Below, piece by piece: positions 43,780 to 53,034 of a stretch of 64,000 nt of DNA. Source of the stretch: Planomicrobium sp. Y74 (GTDB lineage Bacteria; Bacillota; Bacilli; Bacillales_A; Planococcaceae); assembly GCF_003668635.1 (NCBI RefSeq), contig NZ_RCWH01000001.1, positions 1 to 64,000 of the forward strand, in the 5' to 3' direction. The notes below the pieces were generated by a model. That model worked only from the letters and a program-made list of their open reading frames with translations, made no database searches and was not told where the DNA came from. The number at the start of each line of letters is the position of its first letter. Positions within the stretch are counted from its first letter, which is position 1. The position numbers and the translations under genes are program-made.

Positions 43780-45441
43780 TTAATGTGTACTCTCTTCTTC
43801 ATTACGATAAAAACGGACTTGGTTTCTTCCGGATTTTTTTGATTCATAGAGTGCCGAATCTGCCATTTTCACAAGTTCCTCGAAATTATTTGCATCCTGG
43901 GGATAGAAAGCTATGCCGACAGAAGCAGTCGGTGCAAAGTGATGACCTTCTATCGTCCATCCTTCTGCCAGCTTTTCATGGATCCTGCTAATCAGGTTCT
44001 TAATCTGCATTCCCGATTTTTTAGGATTTATGCCTGCCGCCGCGATAACGAACTCATCGCCGCCAATTCTGGCGGCCATATCTCCTGATCTGATGCTTTG
44101 TGTCAAAGCCTGTCCGAAACAAGCTATAAATTCATCCCCAATATTATGGCCAAAGTTATCATTCACTGATTTGAAGTCGTCGCCATCAATATAAAGCAAA
44201 GCGATCAAGCTTTCCTGTTCATCAGCATCTCTCTCAAGCAGTTCGAATTCCTGCATCATCAACCGCCTGTTCGGCAATCGTGTCAGGCTGTCATGATAAG
44301 CCATGAAATGCAGTTTCTCTTCGAGTTGCTTCCGGTCGGTAATGTCGAACATGATTGCCAGAACCTGATAAATGATGCCTTCTTCGTTTTTCAGCGGGAT
44401 GATTGTCGTATCTACCCAAAAGAACTCTCCGTTCTTCTTCAGGCTTTTCATTTCCCCGCGCCAGATTGTTCCCCTGAAAATGATATCCCGAATACTGTCA
44501 TAAAAAGCATCCGGTATAACCGCTCTGCCAATCACTGATATTTGCATCCCCAAAAGTTCATCTTTTTCATAACCTGTGGTTCCTTTGAAATTATCATTTG
44601 CAAAAAGAATTGTACCTGCCGGTTCCCATATCGTCACCATGGCGGCATAATTCAATGCATCTTTATAACTGTCGAGCACATTTTCGGTTTTCTTCAACTC
44701 TTCTTTCAACTGGACTTCATCCGTCAGTTCACGGAAAACGATTTGGTAGGCCCGTATGTCTTCCCCTATTTTGACAGGAGAAAAGCTGACCGAAAATTTT
44801 CCGTTTTCACTTTCACTCGTTTTGGGGCTTGTTATGAATGAAGAGCTGCCTTTACCGAATTCTTCTTTGCCCAGTACAGAAATGACTTTGTTTAAAAACT
44901 TTTCACTGTTTGACGGAAGTGCCATGAAAGACTTCCCGTTCCATTGCTGTTTCAGCACACCGAATACACTCTCGTAAGCTGGATTCATGCCGATAACCAT
45001 AAAATCGGAAGAAATCATGACCATCGGATCCACTGAATTCTGCACAAGCGATTGGTAGAAAAGATAATCTTCTTCCACTTTTTTCTGTTTGCTTACATTT
45101 CTCGAAATAGCCAATAAAAACAATTGTCCCTCAAAGGAAATCTTGGTGACTTCTGTTTCATTGGCCGCTTTCTTTTTGCTGAAAAGATTATAATCCCGGT
45201 AGCGATGAACACCGTCAATGGATTCTGCGATACGGTACTGTTTTTTAATTTCTTCTGCAACTGAAGCAGGCATGCTGTCATCAACGGTGGTTCCTACCAG
45301 CTCCTGTTCGAATGTGCTGTTGCAGCGGTCATTGACATACTCATATACATAATCATCTTCTGCTTTGCGCATGAAAAAAATCAGGTCTTCTGCATTTCCA
45401 TATAATAGATCCAATTGTTCCTTCGTAAAAGGGCCGCGCAT
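43780..45441 (-). CDS. PAS-PAS-PAS-GGDEF diguanylate cyclase
   Basis: A 553-residue soluble regulatory enzyme. Three PAS-type sensor domains can be followed (about residues 10-115, 130-250 and 265-385; the last contains GTILFANDNFKGTTGYEKDELLG and a PAC tail ending FDITDRKQ). The C-terminal GGDEF domain starts LTRLPNRRLMM. Its active site ARIGGDEFVI is intact, and RSGD five residues before it is an I-site (RxxD), so c-di-GMP product inhibition is likely. It makes c-di-GMP in response to unknown cytoplasmic signals. I start at MRGPFTK, after AAAAGAGTG. A TTG start 12 codons earlier overlaps the dapF stop. Confidence 0.95.
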   Translation of the reverse strand: MRGPFTKEQLDLLYGNAEDLIFFMRKAEDDYVYEYVNDRCNSTFEQELVGTTVDDSMPASVAEEIKKQYRIAESIDGVHRYRDYNLFSKKKAANETEVTKISFEGQLFLLAISRNVSKQKKVEEDYLFYQSLVQNSVDPMVMISSDFMVIGMNPAYESVFGVLKQQWNGKSFMALPSNSEKFLNKVISVLGKEEFGKGSSSFITSPKTSESENGKFSVSFSPVKIGEDIRAYQIVFRELTDEVQLKEELKKTENVLDSYKDALNYAAMVTIWEPAGTILFANDNFKGTTGYEKDELLGMQISVIGRAVIPDAFYDSIRDIIFRGTIWRGEMKSLKKNGEFFWVDTTIIPLKNEEGIIYQVLAIMFDITDRKQLEEKLHFMAYHDSLTRLPNRRLMMQEFELLERDADEQESLIALLYIDGDDFKSVNDNFGHNIGDEFIACFGQALTQSIRSGDMAARIGGDEFVIAAAGINPKKSGMQIKNLISRIHEKLAEGWTIEGHHFAPTASVGIAFYPQDANNFEELVKMADSALYESKKSGRNQVRFYRNEEESTH

Positions 45442-45457
45442 AAAATCACTCTTTTCT

Positions 45458-46411
45458 TTAGGCAAATTGCTCAACAACTACAGAAATCTCCTCAATGAAT
45501 TTCTCATAATGCCGTTGTTCCTCCAGGATTTCGAAAGCTGTAAATTCACTGTCCGCTTGTTCTTCTTCCCATAGGAATTCGTGTACAGAAATCCTGGTCG
45601 CATTGCCGGTCAGCAATAGTTCAAAAGTATCCCCGCTTTTTTTGATGGTGCATTTCACCATTCCTCCCGGATTATAGACAGCCACTTCGCCAAAAGGCAC
45701 CATATCAGACATGCAGCTGATGAGGGCTGAAGCGGTCATAGCGGTTCCACAGGCATTGGTGAAGCCGACGCCGCGCTCATAAGTACGGACAAAAATACCT
45801 TGCCCGACCTTAGTCACATAGCTGACATTCACGCCGTCTGAGAAATAATCATTCTGCCCATTGAATTTTTCAGCCCATTTCTTCTGATGTTCCGGAGACT
45901 TTTGAATTTCTTCCGGTACAATGCCGATTAAATGAGGATTTGGCACCGCAACTGCAGAAAACATGATTTCTTCGGATATTTCAGGAATTGCCTGCTGTTT
46001 CAAGGTTGTTTGATTGCCATATTCCATCGGCAAATCCTTCAACTGAAATGAAACAGGAGAAATCTGAACGGAGTACGTTTCGATTCCATCCATTAAAGTT
46101 TCTTCCCGTCTGACTGCCAGATCGGCTTTCATCGTTTCGATAACCGCTTCGTCCACACCTTCTTTTTCACAAACATAGCGCGCTACACAACGGAGACCGT
46201 TGCCGCACATCGATGCTTCTGACCCGTCACGGTTGAACACCCGCATTTTCGCATGGGCGGAATTGGAAGGAAGAATCACCAAGAGACCATCAACTCCCTG
46301 ATCCTTCCCACAAAGCTGAAGGGCAAGGCCGGCATAATCGTCTCTTTCTTCCCCATCCACCATGTAAAATGTATTCATCGATCCATGGACTTTTTCCAAA
46401 GTTACTTTCAT
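45458..46411 (-). CDS. dapF: Diaminopimelate epimerase
   Basis: A 317-residue two-domain epimerase that interconverts LL- and meso-diaminopimelate for lysine and peptidoglycan. Both catalytic cysteines appear: NRDGSEASMCGNGLRCVAR (first) and YERGVGFTNACGTAMTA (second), the known base pair of DapF. AVAVPNPHLIGI agrees with the substrate loop. It is about 30 residues longer than B. subtilis DapF, with a C-terminal tail (about 285-317) of charged helices. GGAG lies about eight bases before ATG 46411. It lies 16 bases after murG, so both genes serve cell-wall synthesis; a paralogous epimerase with another substrate is a lesser possibility. Confidence 0.88.
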   Translation of the reverse strand: MKVTLEKVHGSMNTFYMVDGEERDDYAGLALQLCGKDQGVDGLLVILPSNSAHAKMRVFNRDGSEASMCGNGLRCVARYVCEKEGVDEAVIETMKADLAVRREETLMDGIETYSVQISPVSFQLKDLPMEYGNQTTLKQQAIPEISEEIMFSAVAVPNPHLIGIVPEEIQKSPEHQKKWAEKFNGQNDYFSDGVNVSYVTKVGQGIFVRTYERGVGFTNACGTAMTASALISCMSDMVPFGEVAVYNPGGMVKCTIKKSGDTFELLLTGNATRISVHEFLWEEEQADSEFTAFEILEEQRHYEKFIEEISVVVEQFA

Positions 46412-46427
46412 ATCATTCACTCCATTA

Positions 46428-47510
46428 TCATCGTTTCTTTGTATGCGCTACGACTAGTTTTGCCATTTCATACGCTGTTTTGGGAGGCTCGGCATCTGTC
46501 ATTTTTTCGATAAGCAACTCTTCATCAGCCTTCAGTTGTTCCAAAGCTTTCATAAAACGTTCAGGGGTAGCTTCTTCCTCTTCAAGCACCAGGGCAAAGC
46601 CGTTTTTCCGGAATAATTCAGCGTTTAGAATCTGGTCCCCCCTGCTTTTTTGTCTGGACAACGGAATCAGCAGCATCGGCTTTTTCAGCGCCAAAAATTC
46701 AAATATCGAATTGGATCCTGCGCGTGAAACCACAAAATCAGTCATATGAAGAAGATGGGACAATTCATGGGTGACATATTCAAATTGGCAGTATTGATCC
46801 ATGCCTTCCAATTTTTCATCGATATTGCCTTTTCCGCAAAGATGGATAACGTTGAAGGTTTCCAGTATAACTTGCAGATTTGACCGGATGGCCGTATTGA
46901 TCACTTCGGACCCTTGGCTTCCTCCCATTATCATCAGCACCGGAAGATCATTATCAAAATGACAGATTTCCCGTCCTTTCGCAGCAGATCCATCCATTAA
47001 TTCACTTCGGATGACTGAACCTGTACAAGTGGATTTCTCTTTTGGCACATGCTGCATCGTCTCTTTAAAAACAGTGAAGATGTGATCCGCAAAAGGCATG
47101 GCAATCTTGTTGGCAAGACCAGGTGTTACATCCGATTCATGAATAATGACCGGAATTCCCATCAGTTTCCCTGCCATAGCTACCGGAACCGAGACAAAGC
47201 CGCCCTTTGAAAATATGGCAGCGGGTTTCGTCTTCCGTATTATGTTCATCGATTGCCCAAGACCGGCAACCACTTTAAACGGATCTGTAAAATTCTTCAT
47301 TGAGAAATATCTTCTTAATTTACCGCTTGAGATAGCGTGGTATTTTATGTCGGGATAGGAGTCGACTATCAATTCTTTTTCAATCCCTTCTTTTGAACCG
47401 ATGTATTCGACGTCATAGTCCATGCCGGTAATTTCAGGTATTAAGGCCTGATTGAGTGAAACATGGCCGGCAGTTCCCCCGCCAGTCAGTATAATCGTGC
47501 GTTTATGCAT
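46428..47510 (-). CDS. murG: MurG, lipid II-forming N-acetylglucosaminyltransferase
   Basis: A 360-residue GT28 enzyme that adds GlcNAc to lipid I on the inner membrane face, giving lipid II. The N-terminal lipid I site is LTGGGTAGHVSLN with a following IGSKEGIEKELI. FSKGGFVSVPVA and IIHESDVTPGLANK also match. The C-terminal donor site is visible in MIMGGSQGSEVIN and VVSRAGSNSIFE. The gene is not inside an mra/mur cluster but next to dapF and the cyclase, so a second chromosomal murG elsewhere is possible. AGGAT before the ATG is weak. Confidence 0.92.
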   Translation of the reverse strand: MHKRTIILTGGGTAGHVSLNQALIPEITGMDYDVEYIGSKEGIEKELIVDSYPDIKYHAISSGKLRRYFSMKNFTDPFKVVAGLGQSMNIIRKTKPAAIFSKGGFVSVPVAMAGKLMGIPVIIHESDVTPGLANKIAMPFADHIFTVFKETMQHVPKEKSTCTGSVIRSELMDGSAAKGREICHFDNDLPVLMIMGGSQGSEVINTAIRSNLQVILETFNVIHLCGKGNIDEKLEGMDQYCQFEYVTHELSHLLHMTDFVVSRAGSNSIFEFLALKKPMLLIPLSRQKSRGDQILNAELFRKNGFALVLEEEEATPERFMKALEQLKADEELLIEKMTDAEPPKTAYEMAKLVVAHTKKR

Positions 47511-47584
47511 GCTAAAATCCTACTTTCATCTTTTGATTTGTTTGATTGATTCAACTTTGCGCAAATTTATATAAAGGGTTTCTA

Positions 47585-47593
47585 TGCTATACT
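47585..47593 (+). promoter_or_regulatory. Extended -10 promoter of the MATE gene
   Basis: TGCTATACT, a TGn-extended -10 box, about 46 bases before the MATE start; the -35 region is AT-rich without a good hexamer. Confidence 0.5.
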
Positions 47594-47638
47594 TGTCTTA
47601 ATTTGCCCTAAGGCTATTGTATTTCAGGAGGATGGACG

Positions 47639-48997
47639 ATGTACGAAACAAAGACCAAAGCCGAGAAATTAAAATTATTGGTGAAAATTGTGTTTCCAAT
47701 ATTAGTCACACAAGTTGCTATGTATCTTGTTACTTTTTTTGATATCTATATGACCGCCCGGTATGGCACGGATGACCTGGCCGGAGTTTCAATCGGATCA
47801 TCATTCTGGGTTCCGGTGTATATCGGACTTGCCGGAATTTTAATGTCCATTACTCCAATTGTAGCACAATTGATGGGGGCCAAGAAAAAAGAAAGTGTTA
47901 AAGAAGCCGTACAGCAAGGGATTTATCTTGCGATTCTGCTGGCTACAATTGTCTTTCTGTTCTTTTTCTTTTTTATCGATACCTTACTCGGCTTCATGGA
48001 ACTGGAGCCGGCCGTCGCAGATGTTGCCAGCAGATACATATTTGCCATGAGCCTCGGGCTTATACCGCTGTTTGTCTATAATGCTCTGCGTTCCTATATT
48101 GATGCTTTGGGTGCTACACGAGTAACGATGGTTATTACGTTGTTATCCGCACCAATCAATGTATTTTTCAATTATCTATTCATCTTCGGCAATTTTGGCT
48201 TCCCCGAACTTGGTGGTGCAGGAGCAGGACTTGCATCGGCTATTACTTACTGGCTGGTGCTGTTGATCGCCTCAGTGATCATCCATACACAAAACCCTTT
48301 TTCAAACTACCAAATATTCCGGAAGTGGGAAAGAATTTCGATTACACGCTGGAAGGAAATCAGCCGTATCGGTGTACCAATCGGCATTTCGATTTTTGCT
48401 GAGACAAGTATTTTCTCCGCAGTCACTTTCATGCTAGCTGTTTACGGGACAATTACAATTGCCGCCCACCAGATTGCTTTAAATTTTACGTCACTGCTTT
48501 ATATGCTGCCACTCAGTATTTCCATGGGGGCCACAATTCTTGTAGGCTATGAAGTTGGAGCGGCACGTTATAAGGATGCGCGCCAATACAGTTGGCTGAG
48601 CGTAGGAACAGCCATTGTAATCAGCTTTATATCAGCAGCCATTTTATACTTCCTTCGCGAACCGATAGCTGAATTGTATTCATCTGACCCTGCTGTTATC
48701 AAACTGGCTGTGCAATTTCTAATATTTGCTGCACTGTTCCAGCTATCAGACGCTATCCAGGCGCCAGTACAAGGGGCACTTCGGGGTTATAAGGACGTTA
48801 ACATCACTTTCATCATGGCTTTGATCTCTTACTGGGTAATCGGCCTGCCTGTCGGTTACCTATTGGCACGGTTCACGGATTTCGGCGCTTTCGGCTACTG
48901 GATCGGATTGATAGCAGGGCTGACTGCGGGAGCCATCACATTATCCCTCAGGCTGCTTATCATACAAAAGAAATTCCGAATGAGTCAGCTGAATTAA
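47639..48997 (+). CDS. MATE family efflux transporter
   Basis: A 452-residue protein with about twelve hydrophobic segments in two homologous halves, typical of multidrug and toxic compound extrusion pumps driven by Na+ or H+. Recognisable blocks are GTDDLAGVSIGSSFWVPVYI in the first half and MLPLSISMGATILVGYEVGA in the second. The substrate is unknown. GGAGGATGG lies upstream of the ATG. It is transcribed alone from an extended -10 promoter and ends at a bidirectional terminator shared with the convergent CobW operon. Confidence 0.93.
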   Translation: MYETKTKAEKLKLLVKIVFPILVTQVAMYLVTFFDIYMTARYGTDDLAGVSIGSSFWVPVYIGLAGILMSITPIVAQLMGAKKKESVKEAVQQGIYLAILLATIVFLFFFFFIDTLLGFMELEPAVADVASRYIFAMSLGLIPLFVYNALRSYIDALGATRVTMVITLLSAPINVFFNYLFIFGNFGFPELGGAGAGLASAITYWLVLLIASVIIHTQNPFSNYQIFRKWERISITRWKEISRIGVPIGISIFAETSIFSAVTFMLAVYGTITIAAHQIALNFTSLLYMLPLSISMGATILVGYEVGAARYKDARQYSWLSVGTAIVISFISAAILYFLREPIAELYSSDPAVIKLAVQFLIFAALFQLSDAIQAPVQGALRGYKDVNITFIMALISYWVIGLPVGYLLARFTDFGAFGYWIGLIAGLTAGAITLSLRLLIIQKKFRMSQLN

Positions 48998-49026
48998 GGA
49001 TTGAATTATACAATTTCATGAAATAA

Positions 49027-49063
49027 AAATAACCGCCCTGGACTACGGGCGGTTATTTCTTTT
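49027..49063. terminator. Bidirectional terminator between MATE and the CobW operon
   Basis: AAATAACCGCCC and GGGCGGTTATTT pair around TGGACTAC, with T-rich sequence on both sides. It serves the plus-strand MATE gene and the minus-strand gene ending at 49069. Confidence 0.9.
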
Positions 49064-49068
49064 GCAGC

Positions 49069-49320
49069 TCAGTCCAACTGGTCTGCTATTTTTTTATATT
49101 CTTCAATCAGCTGCTGCTTTTCCTGCTGATCAAGATTTGAGTCATTGATCCGCTCAACCGCAAGTTCGAGTTTTTGCTGCTTTGTTTTACGGACCCGCGG
49201 GTGAGTCAGTTCATCCTTTAATTCAATGACAATATAGCGCTTCATATCCTCTTCCGATTCTATGTTGGCTGTCGCCTGGCGCTGCGGCCAAACTTTACGG
49301 AATGCTTCTAAATTACTCAT
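49069..49320 (-). CDS. Small charged protein coupled to a CobW GTPase
   Basis: An 83-residue soluble protein (MSNLEAFRKVWPQRQATANI... ending KKIADQLD), rich in Lys, Glu and Gln, with a helical C-terminal half. I do not recognise a family. Its ATG overlaps the CobW gene stop (ATGA), so translation is coupled; it probably acts with or is regulated like that metal chaperone. No signal peptide, Cys pair or membrane segment is seen, so a direct metal site is not obvious. Confidence 0.65.
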   Translation of the reverse strand: MSNLEAFRKVWPQRQATANIESEEDMKRYIVIELKDELTHPRVRKTKQQKLELAVERINDSNLDQQEKQQLIEEYKKIADQLD

Positions 49321-50198
49321 GGCAATTCAACTCCGTCAATTCCTTCTCCAATCACGACTATCTGCGGCTGCATTTTCATATACTCCGGGAGCCACTGAGC
49401 CATCCCATATGCATATTGAAATGCATGCGGGTATTTATCACCATCCAGTGGTACATATCCTTTTATCCGGTAAACCGTCTCCGGTAAAGTTCTTAGCCAA
49501 TCTTCAAATCTCTCCCTGTTAACAGGCTGTTCAAACCGAAGGACTTTTGTGTTTAAATTCAATTTGCCAATCTCAGCTTTTTCCACATTCCCTTTTGTAC
49601 CGGCTGACAGGTTCTGCAAAAGTTTATATGGAATTTTTGAATTGGCTGTTTGAACGATCTGAGCTTTTGAGTTCAGTGATTGCATGCCAAAAATCGCATC
49701 CCCCAGCTCCTTCTCATCCAGCAAATCCATCTTATTCGCCAATATCAAATCAGCATGCCGGATCTGTTCAAGGAATAAGGAACGAATTTGAGGCGACATT
49801 TGGTCTCTGTCCAACCACCGCTTGCTGTCAGCCACCGTAACTATCCCTCTGAAATTCAATTTCTCAGCGAAAAGCGGAGAAAAAATTGCGTCGAGTGCTT
49901 CCACTGGATGTGCAGCACCCGTAGTTTCAATCAGCAGGACATCAAACGTTTCTTCTGCAAGCAAAGTCTGAATCTGCGCTTCGGACTTTTCTGAACCTGT
50001 ACAGCAAATACAGCCGTCCAGCAATTCCTTCAAAGGCACACCATCCTCCACTTCATCAGAATCGACAGCAAGTTCCCCCAGCTCATTCATAAAAACTGCC
50101 GGCTTTAAACCAGCATCTTTTATCTGGATCAGCATATTCTTCAGGAGAGTCGTTTTACCGCTCCCTAAAAATCCGCTGAATAAATAAACATCAATCAT
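49317..50198 (-). CDS. CobW/COG0523-type G3E GTPase metallochaperone
   Basis: A 293-residue G3E GTPase. Walker A is LFSGFLGSGKTTLLKN at the N-terminus. The metal-binding motif CxCC is present as DGCICCTGSE (about residues 62-71), and the GTP-base motif as LANKMDLLD. LIETTGAAHPVEALD is the family's switch region. Such proteins deliver zinc or cobalt ions to target enzymes. The C-terminal CobW-C domain (about 195-293) includes RFEDWLRTLPETVYRIKGYV. No zinc-uptake gene lies nearby. AGGAGG precedes the ATG. Confidence 0.92.
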   Translation of the reverse strand: MIDVYLFSGFLGSGKTTLLKNMLIQIKDAGLKPAVFMNELGELAVDSDEVEDGVPLKELLDGCICCTGSEKSEAQIQTLLAEETFDVLLIETTGAAHPVEALDAIFSPLFAEKLNFRGIVTVADSKRWLDRDQMSPQIRSLFLEQIRHADLILANKMDLLDEKELGDAIFGMQSLNSKAQIVQTANSKIPYKLLQNLSAGTKGNVEKAEIGKLNLNTKVLRFEQPVNRERFEDWLRTLPETVYRIKGYVPLDGDKYPHAFQYAYGMAQWLPEYMKMQPQIVVIGEGIDGVELP

Positions 50199-50246
50199 GT
50201 TAGCCCTCCTCTATATGCTTAAATTCTATCATATAACACAAAAACA

Positions 50247-50270
50247 AAAGGCCCGCTTCCGCGGACCTTT
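50247..50270 (-). terminator. Terminator of the carboxy-terminal protease gene
   Basis: AAAGGCCCGC pairs with GCGGACCTTT around TTCC; on the minus strand it is followed by TTTTGTTTTT. It ends just beyond the stop at 50276. Confidence 0.85.
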
Positions 50271-50275
50271 GCAAT

Positions 50276-51820
50276 TTACTCTGCAGATACTTCCTCGGCC
50301 TCTTCCGCTTCTTCATCCGTTTCCGGAGCTGAAGCTTCAATGCCGGCTTCTTCCATCACTAATTTCTTAGCTTTAAGAAGCATAGGATCCTCTTCTTCAA
50401 TTTTTGCACGCAGTTCATCCATTAAGGCGTAAATGCTGTCGCCTGTCAGAATACCAGTCACTTCGAGTTCCTGGTCTTCCTGGAACGCTTCAACTGCCTG
50501 CGTCATTTCTTCTTCAAATACACCATCTACTTCTCCTACTTCATACCCAAGGGCTTCAAGCATTTTTTCAGCTGTACGGACCTGTTCTGAGATTGTTCCG
50601 TCCTTCAGTTCAAGGGAAGCATCGATAAATGGCAGAGAAGCGTATTCAGGATATTCAACTGCCACATCCGGCTCAATCCCTTTTTCATGAATCCAGTTAC
50701 CGTCCGGCGTCAGCCATTTGGCAGTAGTAAATTTAAGATTTGAGCCATCGGCAAGATCATTTGCCGTCTGAACCGTACCTTTGCCAAACGTTTTTTCGCC
50801 CACAAGCTGGATGCCCGCAGATTCACTCATAGCACCTGCAAGAATCTCAGAAGCAGAAGCACTTCCGCCGTCAATCAATAGAGTCACTGGTATATCGACT
50901 TTATCGGCGTCGCTGGCCAGATAAATTTCGGGCTCCTGTCCTTTTGCCTGGACTTCGAACATTTCTGCGCCTTCCTCGATAAAGAGGTTTGAAATATCGA
51001 GAGCAGACTGCAACAGGCCGCCAGGATTCTGGCGAACATCGATTACCATCGCTTCCATTCCCTCTTCTTTCATATCAGCAATGGCTGTTTCCAGTTCATT
51101 GAAAGTCTCCTGAGAAAAGCTCGTTATTTGAATATGTGCGACATTGTCTCCGATCATTTCGGAATAAACAGTCTCAATCGGAATCTCATCACGCACAATT
51201 GTTACATCGATCGGGTCCTGCATGTCGCCGCGCATTATCGTCAAAGTGACCTCCGTCCCTTTTTCACCACGGATCAGCATGACAGCTTCAGTCGTACTGA
51301 ACCCTTGAATGCTTTCCCCATCGACTGCAATGACCTGGTCATTAGGCTGGATCCCCGCTTTTTCAGCCGGAGAGTTTTTTATCGGCGACACGATTGTGAT
51401 GTAGCCGTTTCGTTCCTGGACTTCTGCTCCGATTCCTTCAAAGCTTGAAGAAATCCCTTCCAGGAATTGCGAAGCTTCTTCTTCGTTCATGTAATCGGAA
51501 TATGGGTCTCCCAATGAATCGACCATGCCATTGATAGCACCGTTGATCAATTCTTCCCGGTCGACATCTTCAAAATAATTGTTTTGTATCTCATCATAGG
51601 CAGTGTAAAGTTTCTGGAATTCCCGCCGTTCAGGAGAATTCACTTCCACCGCTTTCTCATCTCCAAAGGTCAGCGCAAAAACTGTCAATCCTGCAGTAGC
51701 CAGTATAAGTACAACCACCAGCATGATGAAGGAGAAAGTTTTCAGGCGTATATAATGGCCTCGCGACTCTTCTGCAGGAGGCAATTGCTCATTTCCCTCT
51801 TCTGGACGTCTTTCATCCAT
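50276..51820 (-). CDS. S41 family carboxy-terminal processing protease
   Basis: A 514-residue membrane-anchored protease. One transmembrane helix (about 28-50) is followed by a helical region, a PDZ domain (about 110-195: GIQPNDQVIAVDGESIQGF), and the S41 core. The core carries the Ser in DGGSASASEI and the Lys in EKTFGKGTVQTA. A peptidoglycan-binding domain (about 400-470) comes next, and the tail is acidic (EEAEEAEEVSAE). It matches CtpA/CtpB of Bacillus, where they cleave membrane or exported proteins; CtpB activates a sporulation sigma factor. The role here is unknown. Confidence 0.93.
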   Translation of the reverse strand: MDERRPEEGNEQLPPAEESRGHYIRLKTFSFIMLVVVLILATAGLTVFALTFGDEKAVEVNSPERREFQKLYTAYDEIQNNYFEDVDREELINGAINGMVDSLGDPYSDYMNEEEASQFLEGISSSFEGIGAEVQERNGYITIVSPIKNSPAEKAGIQPNDQVIAVDGESIQGFSTTEAVMLIRGEKGTEVTLTIMRGDMQDPIDVTIVRDEIPIETVYSEMIGDNVAHIQITSFSQETFNELETAIADMKEEGMEAMVIDVRQNPGGLLQSALDISNLFIEEGAEMFEVQAKGQEPEIYLASDADKVDIPVTLLIDGGSASASEILAGAMSESAGIQLVGEKTFGKGTVQTANDLADGSNLKFTTAKWLTPDGNWIHEKGIEPDVAVEYPEYASLPFIDASLELKDGTISEQVRTAEKMLEALGYEVGEVDGVFEEEMTQAVEAFQEDQELEVTGILTGDSIYALMDELRAKIEEEDPMLLKAKKLVMEEAGIEASAPETDEEAEEAEEVSAE

Positions 51821-51882
51821 CTATTTCACCACTTTCATATTTTCCGGCAGCCAGCAACGCTTCGGCCAGACTTCAATATTCG

Positions 51883-51915
51883 AAAAAAAGACTGTTTTGA
51901 ACAGTCTCTTTTTTT
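51883..51915 (-). terminator. Terminator of deoD
   Basis: AAAGACTGTT and AACAGTCTTT-type arms pair around TTGA; T runs flank both sides. It lies 17 bases past the deoD stop on the minus strand. Confidence 0.85.
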
Positions 51916-51931
51916 ATTGCGCAGGTATAGG

Positions 51932-52636
51932 TTATTCCTGGATTGCTGCTTCGAGTGCAACGATGATCATATCGTTGAAAGTCGTTTGGCGTTCTTCAGC
52001 AGTAGTAACTTCACCAGTCAAAAGGTGGTCGCTTACTGTAAGAATCGACAAAGCCTGTGCTCCGAATTTGGCAGCTAGTGTATAAAGAGCCGAAGATTCC
52101 ATTTCAAGAGCAAGCACACCGTATTGAGCCCATTTTTCATGCTCAGCGTGGTCGTTATAGAACACGTCTTCTGTAAATACGTTACCCACGCGAAGGTTCA
52201 AGCCTTTTTCCAATCCAGCATTATAAGCTTTCAACAACAAATCAAAATTCGCAGTTGGAGCATAAGTAACATTGTTGAAAATAATTGAATTCATGTTCGA
52301 GTCAGTGGAAGCACTTTGTGCCAAAATGACGTCACGGACTTTTACATCTTTATGGATTGAACCGCAAGTGCCGACACGGATCAGTTTTTTAACATCGTAC
52401 TCGTTCATCAATTCTGTTGTGTAGATAGAGATTGAAGGAACGCCCATTCCTGTACCTTGCACAGAAATGCGTTTGCCTTTATAAGTACCGGTATAGCCAA
52501 ACATGTTTCTAACTTCGTTGTACAAAGTTACATCTTCCAAAAACGTTTCAGCGATATATTTCGCGCGAAGCGGATCTCCCGGAAGAAGAATCGTATCGGC
52601 GATATCGCCTTTTTTAGCATTGATATGAACACTCAT
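51932..52636 (-). CDS. deoD: Purine nucleoside phosphorylase (DeoD type)
   Basis: A 234-residue hexamer-type purine nucleoside phosphorylase that splits purine (deoxy)nucleosides with phosphate. It begins [20 protein letters not shown] and has the family blocks [11 protein letters not shown] (phosphate site), [12 protein letters not shown] and [11 protein letters not shown] (ribose/base site). SILTVSDHL holds the conserved Ser and Asp near the base. The length is exactly as in B. subtilis. An AGGTTT-type weak site precedes the ATG. It stands alone between CtpA-type protease and YozE genes on the same strand. Confidence 0.97.
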   Translation of the reverse strand: MSVHINAKKGDIADTILLPGDPLRAKYIAETFLEDVTLYNEVRNMFGYTGTYKGKRISVQGTGMGVPSISIYTTELMNEYDVKKLIRVGTCGSIHKDVKVRDVILAQSASTDSNMNSIIFNNVTYAPTANFDLLLKAYNAGLEKGLNLRVGNVFTEDVFYNDHAEHEKWAQYGVLALEMESSALYTLAAKFGAQALSILTVSDHLLTGEVTTAEERQTTFNDMIIVALEAAIQE

Positions 52637-52705
52637 GATAAAACCTCACTTTATTTTAGTCGTACTAATCATACTGTTTTTTGCTATCAAGTGCAACGAA
52701 GAGCA

Positions 52706-52921
52706 TTAATGACTGGTATATTCATCCCATAGTTGATCGAAAACAGAAGCTTTCATGATGGGGTGTGCACGTTCTTCGAGGTATCTTGAAATCTTTTCGA
52801 AGTCGCTGGTTGTTTTGGGAAATGAATGATCCAAAAACATTGCATCTGCAAACCGAGAAAAATCATCGGCCTCTGTTTTCCCCCGATAAGATAAGGCAAA
52901 ATGATAAAATGACCGCTCCAT
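52706..52921 (-). CDS. yozE: YozE family protein (UPF0346)
   Basis: A 71-residue helical protein. The N-terminal RSFYHFALSYRGKTEADDFS and the C-terminal block EERAHPIMKASVFDQLWDEY agree with the YozE/UPF0346 family of Bacillales. These are small all-helical proteins; their role is unknown. AGGAGTGG precedes the ATG, and a terminator lies directly upstream that ends the msrAB transcript, so yozE is separately transcribed. Confidence 0.9.
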   Translation of the reverse strand: MERSFYHFALSYRGKTEADDFSRFADAMFLDHSFPKTTSDFEKISRYLEERAHPIMKASVFDQLWDEYTSH

Positions 52922-52951
52922 TATTATATACCCACTCCTTATTTCAAAATT

Positions 52952-52980
52952 AAAGCCCCGGACAACCGGCCCGGGGCTAA
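52952..52980 (-). terminator. Terminator of msrAB
   Basis: AAAGCCCCGG and CCGGGGCTAA-type arms pair around ACAACCGGC; T-rich sequence follows on the minus strand. It lies downstream of msrB. Confidence 0.85.
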
Positions 52981-53034
52981 CTAATTCTTCATCAGCTATT
53001 CAAAATGATAATGGAATTCCTTAAAAAGTAAAAG

